A stretch of 64,000 nucleotides of DNA from Sporolactobacillus spathodeae (GCF_016908935.1 NZ_JAFBEV010000008.1:45274-109273), one strand, 5' to 3'; shown: positions 37,700 to 48,195, counted from the stretch's first letter. Notes: a model not told the origin generated them from the letters alone. Made by a program: numbers and translations.

Positions 37700-37903
37700 A
37701 TCTTCCGAATCAAATATGTAGATAAATGACCATTAATGCAGCTAAACCAAACAAATTTTGCATCATTAATCGAGTCTTATCTAGTACAAAGAAGAGATTT
37801 TTATTTATTTTACAGAATTTTTGATCTAATCGTAGCAAAAATCTTGAAGGTTTTTTATTCAAATTACCTATTATATAAAGACTTTTCTTTTATATAGCAA
37901 GTC

Positions 37904-39178
37904 CTAGTTAGTCCGTACTGTTTTAGAACCAATCATATTTCGAGTGTTCAATATAAATATGATCCCTTCCGTTATTACGATCGAGATGCACATACCTAAA
38001 CCGTAATATTTTATTGTGAGTGGAAATGAAACTATCAAGAAGATGATTGAAGCAACAAAATATAATTTATTGAGAACTTTTTGCCTATTCATTGCATACA
38101 TCTCTCTTGCTAAAATAGTATTCATTACTGCAAAAAATATAGCAAAGGCAAAAAACTTCAGTAGCTCAGCTATTTCAAAATTATCTTCACCTGTTACTAT
38201 TTTTGTTAACGTTGAAGATGCAAAAATCATCCCTGTTGCAATAATCCCACCAATAATTAATACAATAATATTCAATGTTTTCTTGAACTGATGAAATTTA
38301 TTTCTATCCTTTTCATAGAGCAAACACATGTGTGGGTAAACGGCTTGACTGACAGGAGCAATCAATCCTGAAAAAGCTGCCATTATCTTCTGCCCTACAC
38401 CAAATTGTCCTGTAGTTTTACTATTTGTAAGCCAACCCAAAATAATAATTGGCCCTTGAGTATAAAAATTTATCCAGAGTGTCGTAATAAAAATATAAAA
38501 CCCACTATTTATTTGTTCCTTTATCAATTTGCTTTCAAGTATTAACTTAGGTTCAAACTTATAATGCTTTATAATTATGTACAGTGCCATAATACTAGGC
38601 AAAATATAATTAATAGCTTGCAATGAAATTGCTATATTTAAATCATCACTATTGTGTACCAAAATGAAGATTAGCATGGTATTAATCAGTTTTGATATAA
38701 TGTTTAGGATTGTTATATATCTCATATTTTCTAAACCTTGAAAAAGCCAAATTGGGAACAAACTATTTCCCACTACTATTAAAAATGCAATAAAATAAAG
38801 GGATTTATCACTATGCACAAAGAGTATAATTCCAATAAATAATAATATTCCGACGAGGAAAGTAAAAATCAACTTTATTGTAATGACTAAATTATATATT
38901 TGTTCTATTTTTCTATTATTAAATCGGTTAACTGCAATATCTTTCGTTGCAGAAATATTGAAACCATAATCACATATTAAATTTAAAAATTGCATTAAAG
39001 TAACTATGAAAATATATTTACCATAGTGTTCCGTACCCAATGTTCGAACTAAATATGGAAATGTTAATAAGGGCAATATATAATTGCTTCCTTGCAAAAT
39101 TAAGAGTGATATTATATTTCTAAATATGGTATTCGCCAATAATTTTTTCATATCCTCTTGTACCATCCAATGTTTCAA
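37904..39178 (-). CDS. wzx: Polysaccharide flippase Wzx
   Basis: The 424-residue protein has about twelve membrane segments and the N-terminal pattern of O-antigen flippases (NIISLLILQGSNYILPLLTFP, YLVRTLGTEHYGKYIF). It moves undecaprenyl-pyrophosphate-linked repeat units to the outside of the membrane. The start is uncertain: the first ATG (39178) or the Met at residue 10 (39151), which follows a GAGG motif closely. It follows rmlD and completes the Wzx/Wzy set of locus B with the polymerase at 44.9 kb. Confidence 0.88.
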   Translation of the reverse strand: MKHWMVQEDMKKLLANTIFRNIISLLILQGSNYILPLLTFPYLVRTLGTEHYGKYIFIVTLMQFLNLICDYGFNISATKDIAVNRFNNRKIEQIYNLVITIKLIFTFLVGILLFIGIILFVHSDKSLYFIAFLIVVGNSLFPIWLFQGLENMRYITILNIISKLINTMLIFILVHNSDDLNIAISLQAINYILPSIMALYIIIKHYKFEPKLILESKLIKEQINSGFYIFITTLWINFYTQGPIIILGWLTNSKTTGQFGVGQKIMAAFSGLIAPVSQAVYPHMCLLYEKDRNKFHQFKKTLNIIVLIIGGIIATGMIFASSTLTKIVTGEDNFEIAELLKFFAFAIFFAVMNTILAREMYAMNRQKVLNKLYFVASIIFLIVSFPLTIKYYGLGMCISIVITEGIIFILNTRNMIGSKTVRTN

Positions 39179-39205
39179 GTATATATTCTCAGGAAATGCA
39201 ACAGG

Positions 39206-40054
39206 TTACAAATCATCATTTAAGAAAGTTACTAACGATTTTTGCCATGTTTCCATAAAGTTAAAATCATTCAATTTAAGCCCAATATGCATAAAGTTAG
39301 AGTTTCTTGGTCGCTTTGCAGGCCTTGGAAATTCTTCAGTTGTACATGGATTGACCTGAATATGAATACCTTTTATCTCAAAAATCGCCTTTGCGAACTC
39401 ATACCATGTGCAGTTTCCAGAGTTTGAAATATGATAGGTACCATATTTATCGGTTTCAAACAGCTCAATGATTTTCTCAGCTAAATCGTAGGTGTATGTT
39501 GGGCAACCGCGTTGATCATTGACCACATTAATTTGATCATGGGTTTCTGCTAGCTTCAACATTGTTTTGACAAAATTATTGCCGTATTTTCCATAAACCC
39601 AGGATGTACGGGCAATAAAATACCTAGAGTGAAAATCATGCACAAACTGTTCGCCAGCGTATTTGGACTGTCCATAAACGCCTAATGGGCAAGGCATATC
39701 AAATTCAGAATAACTGCCTTCTTTCTCTCCATTGAACACATAGTCCGTGCTTACGTAAACGAGCTTGGCACCTATTTCTTCTGCTGCGATCGCCACATTC
39801 CGAGTCCCATAAGCATTGACGAGAAACGCACCTTCGCGATCGGATTCTGCCTTATCCACCGCAGTATAAGCCGCGGTATGGCAGATCACATCGGGCTTTA
39901 TCGTTTGAAAAACATCACGAACCTGGGCAAGATTCGTAATGTCTAATTCGGCATGTCCTAATCCAAATGTTTTATACCCCTTGGATTGAAGCATCAATGT
40001 AAGTTCTCTGCCCAGTTGTCCCTGTGCGCCCGTTACCAAAACCTTATTTAACAT
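39206..40054 (-). CDS. rmlD: dTDP-4-dehydrorhamnose reductase
   Basis: The 282-residue SDR enzyme carries the NAD(P)-binding GAQGQLG (residues 9-15), VSTDYVFNGE and the catalytic YGQSKYAGE (Y-x3-K), plus TSWVYGKYGNNFV. It catalyses the last step of dTDP-L-rhamnose synthesis, the reduction of the 4-keto group. It overlaps the end of rmlB by 11 bases and so is probably translationally coupled. The order rmlA-rmlC-rmlB-rmlD is kept. All residues of the family are present. Confidence 0.95.
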   Translation of the reverse strand: MLNKVLVTGAQGQLGRELTLMLQSKGYKTFGLGHAELDITNLAQVRDVFQTIKPDVICHTAAYTAVDKAESDREGAFLVNAYGTRNVAIAAEEIGAKLVYVSTDYVFNGEKEGSYSEFDMPCPLGVYGQSKYAGEQFVHDFHSRYFIARTSWVYGKYGNNFVKTMLKLAETHDQINVVNDQRGCPTYTYDLAEKIIELFETDKYGTYHISNSGNCTWYEFAKAIFEIKGIHIQVNPCTTEEFPRPAKRPRNSNFMHIGLKLNDFNFMETWQKSLVTFLNDDL

Positions 40055-41066
40055 AGTTTTTGGCTCCGTACTGCTTCTTGTAATAGTCCATATATTCGCC
40101 GGACTTTATCTTACGCCACCAGTCCTCATGTTCGAGATACCATTGAATCGTTTCTTTAATTCCCGAATCAAAATTATATTGCGGTCTCCAACCCAGTTCA
40201 GATTCAATCTTTGCCGGGTCAATCGCATAGCGACGGTCATGGCCAAGACGATCGGTTACATGTTTTATCAAATCATGGGATTTTTCGAGCGTATCTACAA
40301 TCAACTCGACGATGTCGATATTCTTCTTTTCATTGTGTCCTCCGACATTGTAAATTTCCCCGGAGATGCCTTTATGGAGCACCAGATCAATGGCTGCACA
40401 GTGATCTTCGACATAGAGCCAATCGCGAATATTTTTTCCATCACCATAAACCGGTAATTCTTTGCCTTCGAGTGCGTTAGTAATTACCAATGGAATTAAT
40501 TTTTCTGGAAAATGGTAAGGACCATAGTTATTCGAGCAGCGGGTAATATTGACGTTCATTCCATAGGTCTCATAGTAGGCGCGAACGAGCAAATCCGCCG
40601 ATGCCTTGCTTGAGGAATAGGGGCTATTCGGTGCAAGAGGCGTTGTCTCAGTGAAGTAGCCGTCCGGACCGAGAGAGCCATACACTTCGTCAGTGGAGAT
40701 TTGCAAGTACTTCTTCACATTCTTGCCTTTTGCGACATCTAGTAGCGTTTGTGTGCCTAAAACATTCGTCTTCACAAAAAGATCCGGTTCGGTGATGCTA
40801 CGATCAACATGAGATTCTGCCGCAAAGTTAGCCACTGTATCAATATTGAATTGATCGAACACATATTCCAAGAGTTCGCGATTGCGGATATCGCCGCGGA
40901 CAAAGTGATAGGTCGGATGATTTTCAATATCTTTCAGATTTTCCAAATTACCGGCATAGGTCAACAGATCATAGTTGACAATCATATCTTTCGGATGAAA
41001 ACGCACCATATGATGGACGAAGTTGCTGCCGATAAATCCGGCGCCGCCTGTGATCAGAATATTCAT
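40044..41066 (-). CDS. rmlB: dTDP-glucose 4,6-dehydratase
   Basis: The 340-residue extended SDR has GGAGFIGSNFV (7-17), the active-site STDEVYGSLG (Asp-Glu pair), and YSSSKASADLLVRAYY (Tyr and Lys of the catalytic triad), followed by NNYGPYHFPEKLIP. It converts dTDP-glucose into dTDP-4-keto-6-deoxyglucose. It overlaps rmlC's stop codon by one base. Length and motifs are canonical. The intact gene here is the only complete copy in the window. Confidence 0.96.
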   Translation of the reverse strand: MNILITGGAGFIGSNFVHHMVRFHPKDMIVNYDLLTYAGNLENLKDIENHPTYHFVRGDIRNRELLEYVFDQFNIDTVANFAAESHVDRSITEPDLFVKTNVLGTQTLLDVAKGKNVKKYLQISTDEVYGSLGPDGYFTETTPLAPNSPYSSSKASADLLVRAYYETYGMNVNITRCSNNYGPYHFPEKLIPLVITNALEGKELPVYGDGKNIRDWLYVEDHCAAIDLVLHKGISGEIYNVGGHNEKKNIDIVELIVDTLEKSHDLIKHVTDRLGHDRRYAIDPAKIESELGWRPQYNFDSGIKETIQWYLEHEDWWRKIKSGEYMDYYKKQYGAKNYVK

Positions 41067-41638
41067 TAGTCGTCAACTCCCACTTCGAAATTCATTTCCG
41101 CGTCTTCTAATAATGGATGGTTTTTATCTTTCTCAGAGAGTATTGGATTGCTGACTGGCCAGTGAATACCGATGGCTGGATCATTCCACATAATACCTCG
41201 ATCGTACTCCGGTGCGTAAAATTCATCGACTTTGTAGAAAACATTGACGTTTGGCGTCAGCGTACAGAAGCCGTGAGCAAATCCTTTTGGAATCAGGAGC
41301 TGGCGATGGTTATATTCGCTCAAAATAAAGCCGCCCCATTGTCCAAAAGTTGGTGACCCTTTGCGAATATCGACAACAACGTCAAGAATCGCGCCTGTCA
41401 ATGCGCGAAGCAATTTCGTCTGGCACTTCGGATTCAATTGATAGTGGAGACCGCGCACAATGCCTGGTTCGCTAGATAATGACTGATTATCCTGAATAAA
41501 TTTCGTATGTATGCCCGCTTCAGATAATTCCTCTGCGTTGTAACTTTCCATAAAATAACCGCGATTGTCTCCGAACGCTTTTGGTTCAATTATTTTGACA
41601 CCTTTTAAAAAGGTATTCGTCACTTTGATTTTCCCCAT
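41066..41638 (-). CDS. rmlC: dTDP-4-dehydrorhamnose 3,5-epimerase
   Basis: The 190-residue cupin starts with the family motif IIEPKAFGDNRGYFMESYN and has QDNQSLSSEPGIVRGLHYQ (catalytic His in LHYQ) and VDIRKGSPTFGQW, PKGFAHGFCTL. It inverts C3 and C5 of the keto sugar. Its first third has a degraded paralogue at 8.2-8.3 kb. It lies 15 bases after rmlA in the operon. Confidence 0.96.
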   Translation of the reverse strand: MGKIKVTNTFLKGVKIIEPKAFGDNRGYFMESYNAEELSEAGIHTKFIQDNQSLSSEPGIVRGLHYQLNPKCQTKLLRALTGAILDVVVDIRKGSPTFGQWGGFILSEYNHRQLLIPKGFAHGFCTLTPNVNVFYKVDEFYAPEYDRGIMWNDPAIGIHWPVSNPILSEKDKNHPLLEDAEMNFEVGVDD

Positions 41639-41653
41639 AGCCAGTACCCGCCT

Positions 41654-42532
41654 TTATATCAGATTCTGTGTTCTCAATAAATTGAGAAGATATTTTCCAT
41701 AACCATTCTTTTTTAGCGGCTGTGCTAACTGCAAAAGCTTATCGGCGTTAATATAACCCTTCCGGAAAGCAATTTCCTCCAGGCAAGCCACTTTCAGGCT
41801 TTGTCTATTTTCTACGGTTTGAATAAATTGTGAGGCTTCGAGCAGCGATTCATGGGTTCCGGTATCCAGCCAGGCAAATCCTCTCCCTAGCAATTCAACA
41901 TTCAACTGGCCTTGATTTAAATAAGCTTCATTAACCGAAGTAATTTCCAGCTCTCCTCGAGCTGATGGCCTAATATTCTTTGCGATATCAACAACTTGAT
42001 TATCATAAAAATAGAGACCAGTTACTGCATATGTTGATCTAGGATTTTCAGGCTTTTCTTCAATTGAGATAACCTTTCCATTACTGCCAAATTCAACGAC
42101 TCCGAAACGCTCGGGATCTTTAACGTTATAGCCGAATACGGTTGCCCCGGTAGAACGTGAAGCAGCCTTTTCCAATATACTGGTGAAGGCATGTCCGTAA
42201 AAAATATTGTCTCCTAATATTAAGGCTACACTATCATTACCAATGAACTTTTCGCCCAAAATAAAAGCTTGAGCAAGTCCATCGGGACTCGGCTGAACTT
42301 TGAATTGCAGATTTATTCCCCAATCCGACCCATCACCTAACAACTCTTGGAAACGCGGTGTGTCTTTCGGTGTTGAAATAATTAAAATGTCCTTGATACC
42401 AGCTAACATCAATATCGATAATGGATAGTAAATCATCGGTTTATCATATATCGGAAGCAATTGTTTCGAAATAGAACGTGTAATCGGATAGAGACGCGTG
42501 CCGCTTCCACCAGCTAAAATAACACCTTTCAA
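41654..42532 (-). CDS. rmlA: Glucose-1-phosphate thymidylyltransferase
   Basis: AAAGGAGG lies 9 bases upstream of a TTG at 42532, so the protein starts [16 protein letters not shown] (292 residues); the longer frame from 42574 has no site. Motifs: nucleotide-binding [43 protein letters not shown] and [16 protein letters not shown]. It makes dTDP-glucose from glucose-1-phosphate and dTTP, the first and usually feedback-regulated step. Its last third has a decayed paralogue at 8.4-8.7 kb. It is followed by rmlC, rmlB and rmlD. Confidence 0.96.
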   Translation of the reverse strand: MKGVILAGGSGTRLYPITRSISKQLLPIYDKPMIYYPLSILMLAGIKDILIISTPKDTPRFQELLGDGSDWGINLQFKVQPSPDGLAQAFILGEKFIGNDSVALILGDNIFYGHAFTSILEKAASRSTGATVFGYNVKDPERFGVVEFGSNGKVISIEEKPENPRSTYAVTGLYFYDNQVVDIAKNIRPSARGELEITSVNEAYLNQGQLNVELLGRGFAWLDTGTHESLLEASQFIQTVENRQSLKVACLEEIAFRKGYINADKLLQLAQPLKKNGYGKYLLNLLRTQNLI

Positions 42533-42574
42533 AATTTTGTTTCCTCCTTTTAGCATTTTAAATATGTCAACCAT

Positions 42575-42899
42575 TAATGCAGAGGAATAATCGGTATATA
42601 ACTTTGCATTAGTCTTTATTGTTGATTCGTAATAATCAAAAACCTTGAGGCTCTTTTAAATACATATCGTAATTTGGATATAAAAAGTAATGTGAGTTAT
42701 AATTCCTCAAAAACGGTTACCCTTATTTTCTTAAAAAAGTCTAAATAAACTAATTTATATGTGTTTATATTCTTAAAATGGCCTATTAAGATTAGTCAAT
42801 TTCAAGTGGCATTAATTGAAAGAAGTCAGTTCTCCTAACATAAATCTGAAGGGCTAGAAAATTATTAACTTAATGAAAGTGCATCAATTTATTAAAAAA
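42575..42899. other. AT-rich gap between glycosyltransferase gene and rmlA
   Basis: About 325 bases without a gene separate the glycosyltransferase at 42.9 kb from rmlA. On the minus strand TTGACT (near 42797) is followed at about 17 bases by TTAAGA, a weak promoter-like pair that could give the rml genes their own start. No terminator was seen. Confidence 0.35.
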
Positions 42900-43997
42900 T
42901 TAACTATGATTATTTGAACTAATTGTTTCTCTTATTACTTTTTCCGTTTGTTTGGCACACTCCATCCAAGAAAAATTTTCAACCCACCTTCTTCCATTTT
43001 GAGATAATTCCTTTTTTTTCCTTTCATCCGAAATTAACAACTTTATACATTGAGCAATATCATTTTCGTCCTTTGGATTAAAATATACGGCATTTGTTCC
43101 GCAAACCTCTCGTAACGGTGCAATATCTGAAACTGCGGTTGGAGTCCCACAAGCCATTGCTTCAAGAGGAGGGAGCCCGAATCCTTCATAAAGAGAAGGA
43201 AAAACAAAAACATCAGCATTTCTAACTAAATTTTTTAATTTATTGTCGTCAATATACCCAGTGAATCTAATTCTATGTTTATACTTTTCAGCAAATTGCA
43301 CCAATTCTTCATCACCGGTCAAAAATCCTTCTTTTTTTCCAACGATAATTAAATTATGAGAAATTCTATCTTGAATTAATAAAAACGCCTTAATTAGATT
43401 TTTTAGATTCTTGTGGGGCTTAACATTTCCAACATATAGTATGTATGGGACATCCGGTTGGCTTTGAACATTTTGAGCAATATACCAACTATTATTTACT
43501 CCATTATGTATAACTGTGATATCATTAGGATCATAACGCAAGTAATGCAAAATTTCAGATTTTGTAAAATGTGAAACTGTTATTATTTTTTTAGCTTTTT
43601 TTGCAACAAAGCGAAAAATTACTTTTGCATAGAATTTTTTTATTTTTCCCTCTACAAAATTCGGCATTGCTAGATGAAATATATCATGAATGGTAACTAA
43701 TAGTGTACCTCTAAATAAAATAGGAATATTAAAATGAGGTATCCACAATAGATCTGTACTAGATGGAACTTTATTAATTATTTCTATTTGTTCTCTCAAA
43801 GAATAAATTTTTGAAGTGCATTCAATAATCGAAACATTTGAATGTTGACTATATACTCTTAGCCTTTCCCTTGTTCCAATGAGGTTAAAATGACAATCAG
43901 ACATATTTTCTATCAATATGGGAACTACATTTGAAATATAGGTTCCAATACCTGAATTATTTATCATTCTCATATCTATTGTAATAACTGTTTTCAT
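42900..43997 (-). CDS. Family 4 glycosyltransferase
   Basis: From the ATG at 43997 (preceded by GTGGGG; the longer frame opens at 44015) the protein starts MKTVITIDMRMINNSGIGTY, with the DMR...SGIG loop typical of GT4 mannosyl- and rhamnosyltransferases. It continues with LLVTIHDIFHLAMP, VSHFTKSEILHYL, YILYVGNVKPHKNLKNLI and PSLYEGFGLPPLEAMACGTP (EX7E). It adds an unknown sugar to the locus B repeat unit. Its coding sequence begins near the stop of the preceding GT2 gene. Confidence 0.9.
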   Translation of the reverse strand: MKTVITIDMRMINNSGIGTYISNVVPILIENMSDCHFNLIGTRERLRVYSQHSNVSIIECTSKIYSLREQIEIINKVPSSTDLLWIPHFNIPILFRGTLLVTIHDIFHLAMPNFVEGKIKKFYAKVIFRFVAKKAKKIITVSHFTKSEILHYLRYDPNDITVIHNGVNNSWYIAQNVQSQPDVPYILYVGNVKPHKNLKNLIKAFLLIQDRISHNLIIVGKKEGFLTGDEELVQFAEKYKHRIRFTGYIDDNKLKNLVRNADVFVFPSLYEGFGLPPLEAMACGTPTAVSDIAPLREVCGTNAVYFNPKDENDIAQCIKLLISDERKKKELSQNGRRWVENFSWMECAKQTEKVIRETISSNNHS

Positions 43998-44011
43998 AGA
44001 TATCCCCACAA

Positions 44012-44926
44012 TCACTTTGTAAATAGCGCTTCATTTACACCTTTAATAATATACTTTAATCTTACAAATTTCCTGTCCTGGTTTTCCGAATAAATTCGCA
44101 GTATCTTCTTAAATGTTTTCAACAATAAATATACAAATGCTTTAAAATGCAATCCTTTGAAATTACGCTTGCAAACCCAGAAACCATTACGCAAATCATA
44201 GTATGCTACATAAGGAGCTAAATTTTTTTCTCCTCCTGAGGAAATGGACACCTTATGATAAATTACAGAGTTTGGTTCAACAACTATTTTCCAGTTATAT
44301 TTTTCTGCCTTAATATTATAATCAACTTCTTCATAGTATAGGAAGAAATCCTCGCTCATAAAACCTATGTCTCTAATTACTTCTCTTCTTATCATCATGC
44401 TACAGCCACTTATATAATTAACTTCAAAGGGTGTTTTATATTGTCCAGAATCTTTGTGCTTAAAACTTATATGTCGTGTTCTACCTGTACTTGGATCAAA
44501 GGTTCCTCCCACAAACCAAATTATATCAGAATTATTATAATAGATTTTCGATCCAACAATACCAATTTTTTCATTTTTTTCCATACAATTGACCAAATTG
44601 GTCAAAGAATTGGGAGTAGTTATAGTGTCATTGTTTAGCAACCAAAAGTATTTTGAACCCGAATTATAGGCCTTCCTAAGTGCCACATTATTTCCACCTG
44701 CAAACCCCAAATTTTTTTCCGTCATAATAAAATCAATTGTAAATGTATATTTTTTAGAAGCTATATGTTCATTAATCAAATTTACGCTGTTGTCTGTTGA
44801 TTTATTATCTACAAGGTATACTTTAAAATTCTTATAAGAAAGATCACTAAAGCTATCTAAACATTCTACAGTATCTTTATGGTTATTCCAATTAACTAAA
44901 ATTACGGCTACCTCTGGTCTATTCAT
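44012..44926 (-). CDS. Family 2 glycosyltransferase (WbbL/rhamnosyltransferase-like)
   Basis: The 304-residue GT-A enzyme shows VAVILVNWNNHKDTVECLDS, VYLVDNKSTDNS, EKNLGFAGGNNVALRKA, FWLLNNDT (metal-binding) and a late MSEDFFLYYEEVDY, the pattern of the GT2 rhamnosyltransferase group (WbbL-like). With the complete rml set in the same locus, rhamnose is a plausible sugar, but this is inferred. It overlaps the upstream polymerase gene by 8 bases. Confidence 0.88.
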   Translation of the reverse strand: MNRPEVAVILVNWNNHKDTVECLDSFSDLSYKNFKVYLVDNKSTDNSVNLINEHIASKKYTFTIDFIMTEKNLGFAGGNNVALRKAYNSGSKYFWLLNNDTITTPNSLTNLVNCMEKNEKIGIVGSKIYYNNSDIIWFVGGTFDPSTGRTRHISFKHKDSGQYKTPFEVNYISGCSMMIRREVIRDIGFMSEDFFLYYEEVDYNIKAEKYNWKIVVEPNSVIYHKVSISSGGEKNLAPYVAYYDLRNGFWVCKRNFKGLHFKAFVYLLLKTFKKILRIYSENQDRKFVRLKYIIKGVNEALFTK

Positions 44927-46271
44927 GATTTACTCCAAATTTAGAAATAAATATTTTTGTTAAATAATTGTAAAAATAATAGCAAAATAAGACAAAAATA
45001 TAGACGTATATTTGAAAAAAACCGGCTGTTATCATTATATTTATCATTAAGCCAGCAATTATATAACCTGTTGCCACAGCAAATATTATATCTTTTTTTT
45101 CTCGCCCATTACTATTGATGTAATTTTGAACAAAGGTATCAATATACGTTATTATGTATCCATATATAAATCCAAATATTGAAACACCTAATATTCCAAA
45201 GTTAAAGTAAGACTCTCCAAAGATGCCTGTTCTTAGTCCAGGGTGAACACGTGGATCAAAACCTACTGTTGTGGCCGTAAATACACCTATATTCCAATGT
45301 GATCTAAAATCTGAGATGGCACTGGGAATAAATGACAGCATACCTGCAAGCATTGTTTTTCCGTATAACAACGAGCCGTTCCAATAAGCCATTACCCATG
45401 AAAAGTCTCGTAAATCAGAGAAATTATTTCCGTAAAACAATGACTCAGACAAATTATTTAATACAAAAACTGGATTATATTGTTTGTTTCTTAAATTTCC
45501 TAGATAAACCGCCATTAATAATAAGATAATTCCCAACGTTCCAAACTGAATAAGCTTATTTTTATTGATTTTTCTTTGATTTACTGTAAAGTAGACAAAG
45601 ATAATAATAAGCAAACTGTGCAATACTGCCCCTCTTGTTCCGCTTGTTAATGAAAAAAGTAGACAAATAACTAAATATAAAAATAATAATTTTGATTTTT
45701 TAATATACAATGAAACAAGAAGTAGGGTGATCATGACAGAACAAATGGAATAAAAAAAGTTAGATAGAGGACGATAACCTGTCTGACTCATGCTAAAAGT
45801 TCTTACATTAAATATATTTTGAAAATATCCAATTTTAAGCATTATTATAAATAGAATTAATAAAGCAACAAAAAAAATTGAAAATGTTATCTTGTTTGCA
45901 TTTTTGACGAGCAATTCTGTAATGAAATTAATGAATCTATATTGATTTTTAATATTTATTATTTTGGATTTTCTTTTTAATCTCGAACATAAGAATGAAC
46001 CTAAGAAGAAAAAGACAATTCCAATTAAACAAATTAAAAAAGCATAATTAACATGTTGCAAATACATATAATAATTTTTCAAACCTGTTGCTGAAACATT
46101 TTTATCTGAAAAAACAAATGGATACATCAATACAAGTGGAATACATATTTGCATAAAAACTGAAGTTGACAGAACTGTTATTAATTGCTTTTTATAATAT
46201 AAGCTTATGTACCAGCCAAGCATCGCAAAAATAGTTAATGCCCAAAGCATTCCAAAAAACAAATACATCAT
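44919..46271 (-). CDS. wzy: Polysaccharide polymerase Wzy
   Basis: The protein of about 450 residues has about twelve membrane segments and a long extracytoplasmic loop (about 290-370), the usual layout of O-antigen/EPS polymerases, with the motif SLTSGTRGAVLHSLLIII in the middle. It joins repeat units outside the membrane. The open frame starts at 46337, but the first 22 codons overlap the upstream gene's end; the ATG pair at 46271/46268 with GGAAGG just before is preferred. Wzy proteins are poorly conserved, so the call rests on topology and position. Confidence 0.78.
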   Translation of the reverse strand: MMYLFFGMLWALTIFAMLGWYISLYYKKQLITVLSTSVFMQICIPLVLMYPFVFSDKNVSATGLKNYYMYLQHVNYAFLICLIGIVFFFLGSFLCSRLKRKSKIINIKNQYRFINFITELLVKNANKITFSIFFVALLILFIIMLKIGYFQNIFNVRTFSMSQTGYRPLSNFFYSICSVMITLLLVSLYIKKSKLLFLYLVICLLFSLTSGTRGAVLHSLLIIIFVYFTVNQRKINKNKLIQFGTLGIILLLMAVYLGNLRNKQYNPVFVLNNLSESLFYGNNFSDLRDFSWVMAYWNGSLLYGKTMLAGMLSFIPSAISDFRSHWNIGVFTATTVGFDPRVHPGLRTGIFGESYFNFGILGVSIFGFIYGYIITYIDTFVQNYINSNGREKKDIIFAVATGYIIAGLMINIMITAGFFQIYVYIFVLFCYYFYNYLTKIFISKFGVNHE

Positions 46272-46290
46272 TCCTTCCACAAATATTATA

Positions 46291-47433
46291 TTAATGATTA
46301 GATAACATTTCTTTTTCCTTGTAACACATGTCAACATATGTTTTTATTTTTTTTCGAAATATTGTTTCGGAAAATTTCATTGCATTTTTTCGACAATATT
46401 CAGGTAAATAAACATCTATATTTTCTTCGAAATCTTCAATTGCTTTTGTTATAGATTCAACTGTTTGCTGATTAAAAAATAACCCCGTGGGTTCCTCTAT
46501 GTTATTACTCCTGACTGTTTCTAACGCCCCACCTTTTCCATATGCAATAACAGGTGTACCACAGGCCTGTGCTTCCACAGGAATTATTCCGAAGTCTTCT
46601 TCCGCTGCAAAAACAAAAGCTCTTGCGTTCGCCATATACTCTCTCAAAACATCGAAACTTTGGTAACCTAATAGCTGAATGTTGCTATAGTTTCCTGCCT
46701 TTTTCTTTATTTTATTAAAATCTGGACCGTCACCAATAACAACCAGCTTTTTGTCTGGCATATTAGTAAAAGCATCAACAATTACATCTATTTTCTTATA
46801 AGGAACCATGCGTGATGCTGTTAAATAATAATCTGATTTTTTCTTTTGATATTTAAAATTATTAACATCCACTGGCGGATATATAACCTCTGCTTTTCTT
46901 CGATACACCTTCCATATTCGCCTTTTAATAAAATTTGAATTTGCTATAAAATAGTCGACGCCATTCGCTGTCCTAACGTCCCAAATTCTTATGTTATGTA
47001 GAATCAAACGAACCAAGAAGCTCTTAAAGCCTCTTGTTAGTCCAGATTCTTTAAGATATTGATTTTGAAGATCCCATGCATAACGTATTGGAGAATGTAC
47101 ATAGGAAATATGCAGTTGATCAGGGCCTGTTATTACTCCCTTTGCTACAGCATGGGAACTTGAAAAAATTATGTCATAATCCGATAAATCTAATTGTTCT
47201 ATAGCAAATGGCATTAATGGTAAATAATTACGATATTTTTTCTTTGCAAAGGGTAGCTTTTGTATAAATGTTGTATTAACCGATTTGTTTAATATAAAAT
47301 CTCTCTTATCCTCAGGCAAAAAATCTATTACTGCAAAGAGATCAGCTTCAGGAAAAACTTTCAATATTTGTTCAACAACTTTTTCCGATCCTGCATGAGA
47401 TACAAACCACTCATGAACAATAGCAATTTTCAT
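46291..47433 (-). CDS. Family 4 glycosyltransferase (mannosyltransferase-like)
   Basis: The frame opens at 47490, but the GT domain begins at MKIAIVHEWFVSHAGSEKVVEQ (ATG at 47433), as in WbaZ/GumH-like enzymes. Other motifs: YVHSPIRYAWDLQNQYL, ANSNFIKRRIWKVYRRKAEV, YLTASRMVPYKKIDVIVDAF, FVFAAEEDFGIIPVEAQACGTP. It is cytoplasmic and probably adds the second sugar to the primed lipid, as it follows the priming transferase gene. Donor unknown. Confidence 0.88.
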   Translation of the reverse strand: MKIAIVHEWFVSHAGSEKVVEQILKVFPEADLFAVIDFLPEDKRDFILNKSVNTTFIQKLPFAKKKYRNYLPLMPFAIEQLDLSDYDIIFSSSHAVAKGVITGPDQLHISYVHSPIRYAWDLQNQYLKESGLTRGFKSFLVRLILHNIRIWDVRTANGVDYFIANSNFIKRRIWKVYRRKAEVIYPPVDVNNFKYQKKKSDYYLTASRMVPYKKIDVIVDAFTNMPDKKLVVIGDGPDFNKIKKKAGNYSNIQLLGYQSFDVLREYMANARAFVFAAEEDFGIIPVEAQACGTPVIAYGKGGALETVRSNNIEEPTGLFFNQQTVESITKAIEDFEENIDVYLPEYCRKNAMKFSETIFRKKIKTYVDMCYKEKEMLSNH

Positions 47434-47479
47434 TATTATTAACCACCAAATATAAAATAGAAAATTGGTGTTTATTAAC

Positions 47480-48181
47480 TTAATAAGCACCCTTTTTCAT
47501 TATTACTGCAATAAATGTTTTAATAATTAATTTGATATCAAATAAAAATGATTTATTGTCCACATAATAAAGTTCTACATTACATCTTTCCGGATATTCA
47601 ATTTCACTGCGCCCGCATGCCTGCCAATATCCCGTTAAACCTGGCTTTGCTGAAAGAAATTTATCAACTTGATCACCATATTCTTTTAATTCTTCGGAAA
47701 CAACAGGTCTTGGTCCAACAAGGCTCATCTCGCCTTTTAAAACATTAATAAATTGCGGCAGCTCATCCAAACTGGTTTTTCTGAGAAAACAGCCAATTTT
47801 TGTAATTCGCGGATCTTCCTCTGGCTCTAATTTATAACTATTATCTAAATACTTCTTGTACAGAAGTTTATTAGATTTCAGTTGCTCTTCTGCATTAACA
47901 ACCATTGAGCGAAATTTATAGATGTAAAAAATTTCACCATACTGTCCCGTTCTTTTCTGCTTGAAAAATATCGGACCCTTATTGCCACCAAACAGATATA
48001 GCAAGGAAATAATTAAAAACAAAGGTGAGCTTAATACAAGGCCAACAACTGCCCCAAACAGATCCAGTGCCCTTTTAAAGAATAAATAGGTGGTGCTGTC
48101 GCCCACATGTGCTTTTGTGACATTTGGGCGTCCCGCCCGTTCCAAATAATGTGCATCGATTTCTGATTTAGGCATAGCCAT
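47480..48181 (-). CDS. Priming sugar-phosphate transferase
   Basis: This paralogue of the enzyme at 8.9 kb has one membrane segment (LFGAVVGLVLSSPLFLIISLLY) and the catalytic motifs [46 protein letters not shown] and KPGLTGYWQACGRSEI. It transfers a sugar phosphate (probably galactose or glucose) to undecaprenyl phosphate. The open frame begins at 48199 over the end of galU, but GGAGGAC sits before the ATG at 48181, which is taken as start. Confidence 0.9.
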   Translation of the reverse strand: MAMPKSEIDAHYLERAGRPNVTKAHVGDSTTYLFFKRALDLFGAVVGLVLSSPLFLIISLLYLFGGNKGPIFFKQKRTGQYGEIFYIYKFRSMVVNAEEQLKSNKLLYKKYLDNSYKLEPEEDPRITKIGCFLRKTSLDELPQFINVLKGEMSLVGPRPVVSEELKEYGDQVDKFLSAKPGLTGYWQACGRSEIEYPERCNVELYYVDNKSFLFDIKLIIKTFIAVIMKKGAY

Positions 48182-48195
48182 GATGTTGTCCTCCA